A stretch of 64,000 nucleotides of DNA. It comes from JAOSJT01 sp035362335 (GTDB lineage Bacteria > Bacteroidota > Ignavibacteria > SZUA-365). A model generated the notes under the pieces. The model searched no databases. It saw only the letters and a list, made by a program, of their open reading frames with translations, and was not told the origin of the DNA. The translations under genes and the position numbers were made by a program. Location of the stretch: contig DAOSDL010000005.1 in assembly GCA_035362335.1 (NCBI GenBank), forward strand, positions 1-64,000, written 5' to 3'. Below are positions 17,645-25,200 of the stretch, one piece after another; within the stretch, counting starts at the first letter, position 1, and every line of letters starts with the position of its first letter.

Positions 17645-18169
17645 TCAGCGCGCGGGCACGGGCGCTTCCATCACCGCGCCGCATTGGCTGCAACGGCGCA
17701 GTTGTTCGGAGCCATAAAAACGCTCCATGATGGGTGGAAACTGCGTGACGATGTTTTCCAGCGTGAAATACTCCTCGTGCAACGGAGCATTGCATTGCTC
17801 GCAAAACCAGAGAAATCCGTCCTGTTCACCCTCGCGGCGCTTGCGTTCGATTACCAGGCCCACGGTATTGGCCGGCCGTTGCGGCGAATGCGGCACGCGG
17901 GCGGGGAGGAGGAAGATCTCGCCCGGCCGCAGCTTCACCGCGCGACGCTCGCCATCCACGATGAGATGCAGCGTGATCTCGCCTTCGATTTGATAGAAAA
18001 ACTCCTCGCCCTCGTTGTAATGGTAGTCCTTGCGGGCGTTGGGTCCGCCCACAATCATGACGATGAACTCCGCATTCTCGAACACCTGCAAGTTGCCCAC
18101 CGGGGGTTTGAGCAAGTGGCGGTGTTCTTCTATCCATTGTTGAAGGTTGATGCCCTGTGATGTATACAT
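17645..18169 (-). CDS. nbaC: 3-hydroxyanthranilate 3,4-dioxygenase
   Basis: 174 residues, single cupin. The iron ligands are the histidine and glutamate in DYHYNEGEEFFYQIEG and the histidine in PARVPHSPQRP. The C-terminus keeps two CxxC pairs (CEQC and CSQC), the rubredoxin-like second iron site of bacterial enzymes. It opens the ring of 3-hydroxyanthranilate to 2-amino-3-carboxymuconate semialdehyde. It starts 10 bases after the deaminase stop. Confidence 0.95.
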   Translation of the reverse strand: MYTSQGINLQQWIEEHRHLLKPPVGNLQVFENAEFIVMIVGGPNARKDYHYNEGEEFFYQIEGEITLHLIVDGERRAVKLRPGEIFLLPARVPHSPQRPANTVGLVIERKRREGEQDGFLWFCEQCNAPLHEEYFTLENIVTQFPPIMERFYGSEQLRRCSQCGAVMEAPVPAR

Positions 18170-18179
18170 GCGAACCTCG

Positions 18180-18593
18180 TCAAATCGTGGCGATACATTT
18201 CAACTCGATGGCGATGGGGGTGGGGAGCGAGAGCACCTCCACGGTGGTGCGGCAGGGCCGGTTGTCCCGGAAATACTCCGCGTACACGCGGTTGAAGGTG
18301 GCGAAATCCTTTTTCATGTCGGTGAGGAACACCGTCACATCCACAAGATTTTCCCAGGCCGCGCCGGCGTCCTCCAGCACGGCGCGCACATTGCGGAACA
18401 CGCTGTGGCATTGCCGCTCGAAATCGTAGCTGATGACGCGGCCGTCCGCATCCACTTCCACGCCGGGCACGTCGTCGACGCCGCGTTCGCGCGGACCGAT
18501 GCCCGAGAGAAACAGCAGATTGCCCACGCGACGCGCGTGCGGGTACAGGCCCACGGGCTCGGGAGCGGAGGAGGAGTGGATTTCCTCGTTCAT
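18180..18593 (-). CDS. RidA-family 2-aminomuconate deaminase
   Basis: 137 residues from the ATG at 18593, which overlaps the stop of the dehydrogenase gene as ATGA; an ATG at 18617 in frame would add eight residues. The RidA/YjgF fold shows NLLFLSGIGPRE, DVTVFLTDMKKDF and the conserved arginine in CRTTVEV. Position between the aminomuconate-semialdehyde dehydrogenase and the ring-cleaving dioxygenase argues for deamination of 2-aminomuconate to 4-oxalocrotonate rather than general enamine clearance. Confidence 0.85.
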   Translation of the reverse strand: MNEEIHSSSAPEPVGLYPHARRVGNLLFLSGIGPRERGVDDVPGVEVDADGRVISYDFERQCHSVFRNVRAVLEDAGAAWENLVDVTVFLTDMKKDFATFNRVYAEYFRDNRPCRTTVEVLSLPTPIAIELKCIATI

Positions 18594-20104
18594 GGCGATG
18601 TTCCCAGATGGATGCACACGTTGGTGGGTTCGGTGAAAAAGCGCAGCGCTTCCCAGCCGCCTTCGCGTCCGATGCCGCTCTGCTTCACGCCGCCGAAGGG
18701 CGTACGCAAATCACGCAGCATCCAGCAATTCACCCACACGATGCCCGCCTCCAGCGCGCCGGCAACGCGATGGGCGCGGAGCAGATCGCGCGTCCACAGC
18801 GACGCGGCGAGTCCGTAGGGCGTGGAGTTGGCGATGGCCAGCGCCTCTTCCTCGCTGTCGAAGGGCAGCAGCGTGACCACGGGACCGAAGATCTCTTCCT
18901 GATTCGTGCGGCACTGCGCCGACAGGCCGTCGATCACGGCGGGCGTGAGGAAGGCGCCACCGGCACAGCGGCCATCGGGCACGATGCGCTCACCGCCGCA
19001 CAGCACCGTGCCACCCTCCTCGCGGGCAAGCTGCACATAGCTCAGGACTTTGTGGAGATGTTCCTCCGAAACCAAGGCGCCGATGCGCGTGTCGGGGTCC
19101 AGGGGATCGCCCACACGCAGAGCGCGCACCTCGTCCACGAAGCGCGCGCGGAAGCGGTCGTACAAGCCGCGTTGCACGAGGATGCGCGAACCGCAAAGGC
19201 AGATTTCGCCCTGATTCGAGAAGGCCGAGCGCACGATGGTGGGCAGGATATCCTCCAGATCCACATCGTCGAAGACGATGGTGGGATTCTTGCCTCCCAG
19301 CTCCAGCGAGAGCTTTTTGAACATCGGCGCCGCCGTCGCGGCGATGGAGGCGCCGGTGCGCGTGCCGCCGGTAAAGGAAATAGCCGGCACATCCGGATGC
19401 GCGCAGAGGGGAGCGCCGACGTCCGCGCCGCGTCCATGCACGATGTTGAGCACGCCGGCGGGCAATCCGGCCTCGATGCACAGCTCCGCGAAGCGACCGG
19501 CGGTGAGCGGCGTCAATTCCGAGGGCTTGGCCACAACGCAACTGCCGGCGGCCAGCGCCGGGGCGATTTTCCAGGTGAAGAGGTACAGCGGCAGATTCCA
19601 TGGTGAAATGCAGGCCGCCACGGGTATGGGACGACGCAGCGTGTAGTTCAACGCCAGCGTATCGCTATGATGCGCCTCGTCGTGGTCGTGGAGAATGGCG
19701 GTGGCAAAAAATCGCAGATTGCGGGCCGCGCGCGGAATGTCCACCGTGCGCGCGAGCGTGAGCGGCTTGCCGTTGTCGCGCGATTCCAGCGCGGCGAGTT
19801 CTTCCAGATGTTCTTCGACCAGGGTGGCGAGGCGCAGCAACAGCCGCGAACGCTGTTCCGCCGGTGTCGTGGCCCAGTGCCGTGCCTGTTGCGCCGCGCG
19901 GACGGCGGCGTCCACATCGCGGGCGTCGGATGCGGCCGCCATGGCGATGGTCGCGCCCGTCGCCGGCTCCAGCACGGGCAGCCAGTCGCCGCCTTCCGGA
20001 TCCACCAATGCGCCGCCGATGTAATTGCGAATGTAGTGCATGTCGTGCATCATGCGGACGCTTTCGCGACTGCGTTGCGCGCCGCCTGCTTTCTTTTGTG
20101 TCAT
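18590..20104 (-). CDS. nbaE: 2-aminomuconate-6-semialdehyde dehydrogenase
   Basis: 504 residues, NAD-dependent aldehyde dehydrogenase superfamily, closest in pattern to ALDH8-type enzymes. Catalytic features are the glutamate in LSLELGGKNP and the cysteine in SNQGEICLCGSRI; the cofactor segment is SPWNLPLYLFTWKIAPALAAG. It oxidises the semialdehyde made by the decarboxylase to 2-aminomuconate. It is first in the operon. An alternative ATG at 20053 (MMHDMHYIRNYIGG) would suit the promoter at 20120-20149 better, because the 20104 start leaves a leader of only about nine bases. Confidence 0.92.
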   Translation of the reverse strand: MTQKKAGGAQRSRESVRMMHDMHYIRNYIGGALVDPEGGDWLPVLEPATGATIAMAAASDARDVDAAVRAAQQARHWATTPAEQRSRLLLRLATLVEEHLEELAALESRDNGKPLTLARTVDIPRAARNLRFFATAILHDHDEAHHSDTLALNYTLRRPIPVAACISPWNLPLYLFTWKIAPALAAGSCVVAKPSELTPLTAGRFAELCIEAGLPAGVLNIVHGRGADVGAPLCAHPDVPAISFTGGTRTGASIAATAAPMFKKLSLELGGKNPTIVFDDVDLEDILPTIVRSAFSNQGEICLCGSRILVQRGLYDRFRARFVDEVRALRVGDPLDPDTRIGALVSEEHLHKVLSYVQLAREEGGTVLCGGERIVPDGRCAGGAFLTPAVIDGLSAQCRTNQEEIFGPVVTLLPFDSEEEALAIANSTPYGLAASLWTRDLLRAHRVAGALEAGIVWVNCWMLRDLRTPFGGVKQSGIGREGGWEALRFFTEPTNVCIHLGTSP

Positions 20105-20119
20105 GAGAAATGAACAATC

Positions 20120-20149
20120 TCAAAATACACGACATGGCGAAAATCGCAA
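20120..20149 (-). promoter_or_regulatory. Promoter of the tryptophan-degradation operon (FCB type)
   Basis: On the minus strand TTG (20149-20147), 19 bases, then TATTTTGA (20127-20120). This fits the Bacteroidota pattern of TTTG or TTG, 19-21 bases, TAnnTTTG. It lies directly upstream of the first gene of the nine-gene unit. Confidence 0.6.
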
Positions 20150-20314
20150 GCGTACGGGACGGATGAGGTCGCGGCATGTACTTCGCGATGCTACGGACTC
20201 CGTGGAGATTGAATTCAAGCTCAAAACCACAGTCATTCATGTTCCTTCGTCACACCCGGGAGAATGAAAATGGTGCGGAGATTGGATTATTCGGATTCGA
20301 CACGGTTTTAAAAC

Positions 20315-20534
20315 CACGGATTTCGCAGATTATCCACAGATTAGCACAGATTATTCGTGGAAGTCCACAAGGATCCGAGCAGTAGCCGCAAGGAAAGCAA
20401 TCCAACACCTGTTGTCGAAAGTGACGCGAAACACGCGTACATTGCCTGCTGGGACAGCGGTGGTGCGGGTTGACTCCCGGCTACTACCGTCAAACTTTAC
20501 TCTTTACTCTTCACTCTTTACTCATCACCGCGCA
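20315..20534. repeat. Non-coding repeat unit A (degenerate tandem pair)
   Basis: It begins with a GATT-phased block (ACGGATT, AGATT, AGATT, AGATT at 9-11 base spacing) and CACAGATTAGCACAGATTA at 20335, and ends with ACTACCGTCAAAC plus TTTACTC/TTCACTC runs to 20524. Both ends recur in the same order about 254 bases downstream. No open frame of interest is present. Confidence 0.8.
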
Positions 20535-20567
20535 GAAGCGCATGATGCAGGCAGCGACACTATTTTC

Positions 20568-20790
20568 AGAGCAGATTGCACGGATTGCACACAGATTAGC
20601 ATAGATTATTCGTGGAAGTCGGCGAGGTGCCGGGCGAATCGTCGCAGATGAAGCGATCAGACGCCCGCTGACAGCAGTGATGCGAATCGGCGTTTATTGC
20701 CTGCGGTGCCGGCGGGAGTACGGGTTGGCTCCTGCGACTACCGTCAAACTTTACTCTTTACTCTTCACTCTTTACTCAACGCATCACTGC
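20568..20790. repeat. Non-coding repeat unit B (degenerate tandem pair)
   Basis: It repeats the GATT-phased block (20568-20620) and the ACTACCGTCAAAC/TTTACTC tail (20737-20778, 42 bases identical to 20483-20524). The middle is diverged but keeps ATTGCCTGC and CGGGTTG in the same places. Together units A and B fill most of the 712-base gap 20105-20816; nothing else was recognised there. Confidence 0.8.
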
Positions 20791-20816
20791 GCAACCGACA
20801 TGCCGATGCGGCAGGG

Positions 20817-21269
20817 TCACGAAATGAAGCGGATGCTCAGCGGGTAGCGATAGGCCTCGCCGCGGTAGCTGCGCACGGACGCCACGATGACGAGGACGAG
20901 ATTGGTGATGCCGAGCGCGATCATCAGCAACAGCGAGAGACCGGCCGTGACCCCGAGTCCGAACACGCTCTCCTGCACGGCTGCCGACAGCATGCCGGTG
21001 ACAAACACCACCATCAGCACGATGAAGTAGATGGTCATGCTGATCTGGAAATTCATGGATTCCTTGCCCTGATCGTTCACCAGCGGCATCTCATCCTTTT
21101 TCATCAACCACACGGTGAGCGGACCGAAAATGTGACCGAAGGGAACGATCACCGATGCGAATGTGGACAGGTGGCAGAGCATGCCCCAGGTGTGGATTTG
21201 ATCTTCGCGCATGCGTGCCAACTGTGCGGCGACATCCTGCGTCGCTTGTTCCTGCGTGCCGTCGTTCAT
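20817..21269 (-). CDS. DUF4870 membrane protein
   Basis: 150 residues. A short hydrophilic N-terminus is followed by WGMLCHLSTFASVIVPFGHIFGPLTVWLMKKDE, the DUF4870 (Tic20-like) opening, then NDQGKESMNFQISMTIYF. Three to four membrane helices are evident. AAGGAG precedes the start. Molecular function is unknown for the family. It is a single gene between the repeat region and the kinase-like gene. Confidence 0.88.
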   Translation of the reverse strand: MNDGTQEQATQDVAAQLARMREDQIHTWGMLCHLSTFASVIVPFGHIFGPLTVWLMKKDEMPLVNDQGKESMNFQISMTIYFIVLMVVFVTGMLSAAVQESVFGLGVTAGLSLLLMIALGITNLVLVIVASVRSYRGEAYRYPLSIRFIS

Positions 21270-21342
21270 GTCGATCTCCTTGTGCTATGTGAATTGCTGC
21301 CGCTTCCGAGCGTCAGTGCGGTCGAAGCGCCCGCGTGCATCG

Positions 21343-22086
21343 TCACGTTGCCACAGCATCGCTGTTCGCCATCACGTCAATCCAGGAGCGCACAATGGCC
21401 TCGAGTCCGTCCCGCCGTGGCAGTCCATCCGCGTCATTCAATCGTGTGATGTCGCCGTTGCGCAGCAGCTGCCGCACGCCCTCGACATTGGCCCAATAGT
21501 AGAATCCCCACTGTTCGAGACTCCAACGCGGATCATAGCCATTGACTTCGTAGTCAACATAGGTGAGCGCGCCATTGTGTACAACCATGTTCGCCGGAAA
21601 CCAGTCGAGATTGTAGCCCGCTTCGCGGCAACGCCGCGAAAGGGAGAGCAGTTGGAGGATGATGTCACGCTCCGGAAGGCCGTCGGCCACGAGCCGCAGG
21701 CCGTCGATGCCATCCACCCATTCCTTGAGCAGCGTGCCCCGCTCGTGATCCACATGCAGCAGACGCGGAAGCGGCACGCCGATGCGGAGCAAGGTTGCGT
21801 AATCGCGCTGCTCGGCAATGGTTTTTGCTTCATGAAAGGTGTAATACGGGCAGGGTTCGTCGTGCATGACTTTGAGCACGAAGCGGGCGCCGCCTTCCTC
21901 CACCAGCCAGGAAAGCGCGGATTTGCCCTTACCGAGCGCGCGCAGGAGTGTGAGTCGATGCGGGCCGCAGGAGAGTGTCATGCCGGCCGCGCATGCATCG
22001 GCCACATTGTATTCCGGAGAAGGGGAGGGTGTTTCCTGCGCTGCGTCGCTCATGGCATTCAGGGAATGTGTATGTTGGGTGTACAT
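21343..22086 (-). CDS. Small protein-kinase-like / phosphotransferase-fold protein
   Basis: 247 residues. A glycine-rich loop (LRALGKGKSALSWLV) and a lysine strand (ARFVLKVMHDE) match the N-lobe of kinase-like folds. Later GYNLDWFPANMVVHNGALTYVDYEVNGY matches the catalytic loop (D...N) and a metal-binding D in place of DFG. It therefore looks like a RIO/aminoglycoside-phosphotransferase-type kinase of unknown substrate. An ATG at 22053 (MSDAAQ) is an alternative start; neither has a clear ribosome binding site. It faces away from rpsD and has no operon partner. Confidence 0.6.
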   Translation of the reverse strand: MYTQHTHSLNAMSDAAQETPSPSPEYNVADACAAGMTLSCGPHRLTLLRALGKGKSALSWLVEEGGARFVLKVMHDEPCPYYTFHEAKTIAEQRDYATLLRIGVPLPRLLHVDHERGTLLKEWVDGIDGLRLVADGLPERDIILQLLSLSRRCREAGYNLDWFPANMVVHNGALTYVDYEVNGYDPRWSLEQWGFYYWANVEGVRQLLRNGDITRLNDADGLPRRDGLEAIVRSWIDVMANSDAVAT

Positions 22087-22206
22087 CGGGCGACCGGGAG
22101 AGGGCCGAGGATTGTTTCGCTTCGTGCTATCGGTGGCCCGAATCTGTCACCGGGCAGAGTACGGGGGGAGTTGGACATGGTTGCGCGAAGGATTTTCATA
22201 AACTCT

Positions 22207-22236
22207 TTGAAATGAAACATTGATGCGCTATATTTA
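22207..22236 (+). promoter_or_regulatory. Promoter of rpsD (FCB type)
   Basis: TTTG ending at 22209, 19 bases, then TATATTTA at 22229-22236. The predicted transcript has a leader of about 100 bases that includes a short GATT/ACAC-phased segment at 22288-22319. Confidence 0.6.
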
Positions 22237-22341
22237 CTTGCTCTGAATGGCACAACCACATTCAGTGCGGCGTACATTGTCCCGATTCGGATTACACACG
22301 GAAGTTACACAGAAAATACAGGTTCATCGGAGCACAGAAGC

Positions 22342-22947
22342 ATGAAGTACAACGGCCCCAAGGTCAAACTTTCCCGCCAGCTTGGTATCCCCCTCACCCC
22401 CAAGGCCTCGAAGATCATGGAGCGCAAGCCGCATCCGCCCGGTGCGCATGGCCTGTCGCGCAATCGTCGCGCCAAGGTGTCGGATTACAAGCGTCAGCTT
22501 CTCGAGAAGCAGCGTCTGCGCTGGCAGTACAACATCAGCGAGAAGCAGATGCGCAATTACTACGAGAAAGCTTCGCGCAAGACGGGAAACACGGCCGACA
22601 ACCTCGCGACCTTGCTTGAGACGCGCCTCGATGCCGTGGTCTTCCGTGGCGGCCTCGCCCGCACGATTCATGCCGCACGCCAGTATGTGACGCATGGACA
22701 CGTGGAAGTGAACGGCCAGCGCGTGAACATTCCGTCGTACCATGTGCGCGTGAACGATGTGATCAGCGTGCGCCAGAAGAGCCGCAAGATCGCGATGTTC
22801 AACGATGCGGTCAAGCTGTCGCGTCCGCCCGAGTATCTGGACACCAACAAGCCCGAGCTTTCCATCACCGTGCTTGCGCAGCCCGATCGCGAGCGCATCC
22901 CTGTGGTGTGCGAGTTCCCGCTGGTGATCGAGTACTACTCGCGCTGA
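22342..22947 (+). CDS. rpsD: 30S ribosomal protein S4
   Basis: 201 residues. S4 nucleates 16S rRNA folding. The N-terminal domain starts MKYNGPKVKLSRQLGIPL and lacks the zinc-binding cysteines of C+ forms. The S4 RNA-binding domain follows (LETRLDAVVFRGGLARTIHAARQ...HVEVNGQRVNIPSYHV). It is not in the usual rpsM-rpsK-rpsD-rpoA setting; it has its own promoter and terminator. Whether a second copy sits in the main ribosomal operon cannot be told from this window. Confidence 0.97.
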   Translation: MKYNGPKVKLSRQLGIPLTPKASKIMERKPHPPGAHGLSRNRRAKVSDYKRQLLEKQRLRWQYNISEKQMRNYYEKASRKTGNTADNLATLLETRLDAVVFRGGLARTIHAARQYVTHGHVEVNGQRVNIPSYHVRVNDVISVRQKSRKIAMFNDAVKLSRPPEYLDTNKPELSITVLAQPDRERIPVVCEFPLVIEYYSR

Positions 22948-22986
22948 TCCCCGCGATACCGGCATCGATGCCGGAAGATATTCCAC

Positions 22987-23019
22987 AAACGGCGGACCGA
23001 TGGCCCGCCGTTTTCTTTT
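22987..23019 (+). terminator. Rho-independent terminator of rpsD
   Basis: AAACGGCGG (22987-22995) pairs with CCGCCGTTT (23005-23013), 9-base loop, followed by TCTTTTC. Confidence 0.85.
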
Positions 23020-23119
23020 CGAAGGAAAAGACCCGCGACTCCCGCGTTTGCGGAGTATGCGGATTTCATCGCATCTTACCTGCGAATGCGTCTCTCCTGT
23101 CACACCCGCGGACTCGACC

Positions 23120-25189
23120 ATGCATCGTTACCCCACCTTCATTCTCACCGTGCTTCTCCTCTGCATCACCGTCCCCGCCTCATGGGCGCAACAGGACGTC
23201 AATCGCGCGCGCCTCGCGGCGGCGGGTGGCGCCTGGATCGGCACAGCGGATGTGCTTGTCGTGTATGACAGCACCTCCGTGGACGTGCAGGAAAGCGGCC
23301 TCAGTTACGTGCACATGCACAAACTCACCAAAGTGCTCACCGCGAAGGGCGCCATGAGTCTGCGGACGGTGGTGTTCGACTACGATCCGCTGTCGGCAGC
23401 GGTGGAGCTGCTGCTCGTGCGCATCTACCGCGCCGATGGTTCGGTGGAAGTGGTGGCCGCCGACCGCGTGCATGACTATCCCGCGCCGGCGCGCGCCATT
23501 TACTGGGGCGCGCGGCAGAAGCTGGTGGACATCGGCCGTCTCGAGGTGGGCGACGCGGTGGAAACCGTGGCCTTTCGCAAGGGCTTCACCTATGCGCTGC
23601 TCGGGAGCGAGGAGGACGACAGCCGCTTCGTTCCACCCATGCGCGGGCATTTTTACGATATCGTGGAATTCTGGTCCGCCGTTCCCGTGGCGGAAAAAGT
23701 GTATCGCGTGTTCATGCCGGCGGACAAGCCCTTGCAGTACGAGGTGTACAACGGCGAGGTCGCTTCCTACATCCATTTCCATCCGCAGCATCAGCATCGC
23801 GTGAAGGTTGCGGTGAATCCCACCGGCGCGCAGGCACTCACAAGCGAGGATGCCCTGCATCCCACCTCGGGCATGGTGACGCGGCCGGGCAAGGTGACCT
23901 ACTGTTGGTACAAGCGCAACATCACGCCGTTGCGGCGCGAGAGCGACATGGTCGATCCTTCGGATGTCGCGCCCAAGTTGCTGCTTTCCACTTCGCCGGA
24001 CTGGTATGCGAAGGCGGTGTGGTTTCACGGTGTAAACGAGGATTTCGGCAGCTTCGCCGTCACGCCCGAAGTGCAGGCGCAGACCGACAAGCTGCTGCAC
24101 GGGGTAAGTGGAGAGCAGGAAAAAATCGCCGTGCTCAATCACTGGGTGGCCGAGGAAATCCGCTACTCCGGTATTTCCATGGGGCAGGGCGAGGGCTACA
24201 CGTTGCACACCGGGCAGATGACCTACCTCGATCGCTGCGGTGTGTGCAAGGACAAGGCCGGCATGCTCGTGACCATGCTGCGCGCGGCGGGCTTCGAGTC
24301 CTATCCCGCCATGACCATGGCAGGTTCGCGCATCGATCGCATTCCCGCCGATCAATTCAACCACAGCGTCGCCGCGGTGAAGCTGAGCACAGGCGAGTGG
24401 ATGCTGCTGGATCCAACGTGGATTCCCGGCGTGCGCGAAATGTGGTCCAGCGCCGAGCAGCAGCAGGAATTCCTGCTCGGCATTCCCGGTGGCGCCGATG
24501 TGATGAGTACGCCGGTGTCGCCCGCCGAAAATCACTACTGGAAGGCCGTCAACCACGCCACGCTGGCCGAGGATGGCAGTCTCGAGGGCACGGTGACCAT
24601 CGAAGCCGAGGGGCAGAGCGATTCCATGCTGCGCCGGGCATTCGCGCGTTCGTATCGCTCGTCGTGGGAGGATCAGTTCACCACGCTGTTCCTGCGGAAA
24701 TTTCCGCAGGCCACGGTGGGCGTGAGCGCGATGACAAGAATCGAGGATTTGTCCGTCCCCTTTTCCATTACTCTCACGTATCGCATTCCCGCCTACGCGA
24801 CGATTGACGGGAAGAAGGTGCTGCTGCGCTCGCTGCTGCTGGACACGCCGTTCGACGACAGCTTCAACGCGGCGGAGCTGGGCATAGCCACGGCGCTGGA
24901 GAAGCGCGACTATGGTTTCCGGACGCGCTGCTCGAAACTCGTGCGTCTCGACGAGACGATCACGCTTCCGGCGTCGCTGCGTGCCGAGCGTTTGCCCGAC
25001 CGCGTGCAGCACATCGCGGCGCCCGCCAGTTTCATCGCGGCGGTGACGATGGAGGGCAACGCGCTCAGCATTTCCGCCGAGCATCGTCTGGAGAAGCGCC
25101 TGTACGAAGCGGCTGAATGGCCGGCGTTCCGCGCCGCCTTGCTCGCGCGAAAGGAACTCTCGTCCACACCCATCATTCTCTCACGCTAG
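23120..25189 (+). CDS. Secreted DUF3857/transglutaminase-like protein
   Basis: 689 residues. The ATG at 23120 opens a clear signal peptide (MHRYPTFILTVLLLC...PASWAQ). An N-terminal DUF3857 beta-sandwich (about 30-280) precedes a transglutaminase-like core with an intact triad: cysteine near 376 in DRCGVCKDKAG, histidine in QFNHSVAAV and aspartate in LLDPTW. A C-terminal beta domain follows. Such proteins are exported, and the core could act as a protease or a cross-linking enzyme; the substrate is unknown. The next gene begins 11 bases downstream and encodes a related protein with a degenerate active site, so the two probably work together. Confidence 0.85.
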   Translation: MHRYPTFILTVLLLCITVPASWAQQDVNRARLAAAGGAWIGTADVLVVYDSTSVDVQESGLSYVHMHKLTKVLTAKGAMSLRTVVFDYDPLSAAVELLLVRIYRADGSVEVVAADRVHDYPAPARAIYWGARQKLVDIGRLEVGDAVETVAFRKGFTYALLGSEEDDSRFVPPMRGHFYDIVEFWSAVPVAEKVYRVFMPADKPLQYEVYNGEVASYIHFHPQHQHRVKVAVNPTGAQALTSEDALHPTSGMVTRPGKVTYCWYKRNITPLRRESDMVDPSDVAPKLLLSTSPDWYAKAVWFHGVNEDFGSFAVTPEVQAQTDKLLHGVSGEQEKIAVLNHWVAEEIRYSGISMGQGEGYTLHTGQMTYLDRCGVCKDKAGMLVTMLRAAGFESYPAMTMAGSRIDRIPADQFNHSVAAVKLSTGEWMLLDPTWIPGVREMWSSAEQQQEFLLGIPGGADVMSTPVSPAENHYWKAVNHATLAEDGSLEGTVTIEAEGQSDSMLRRAFARSYRSSWEDQFTTLFLRKFPQATVGVSAMTRIEDLSVPFSITLTYRIPAYATIDGKKVLLRSLLLDTPFDDSFNAAELGIATALEKRDYGFRTRCSKLVRLDETITLPASLRAERLPDRVQHIAAPASFIAAVTMEGNALSISAEHRLEKRLYEAAEWPAFRAALLARKELSSTPIILSR

Positions 25190-25200
25190 GAGGCAGTGTC

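Noticed and set aside
20330..20338. Perfect DnaA-box word TTATCCACA (also TTATCCAAA at 34201 and TTATCCACG at 34223)
   Set aside because: Single or scattered boxes inside repeat-like sequence, without a cluster, dnaA/dnaN genes or an AT-rich unwinding region; not an origin.
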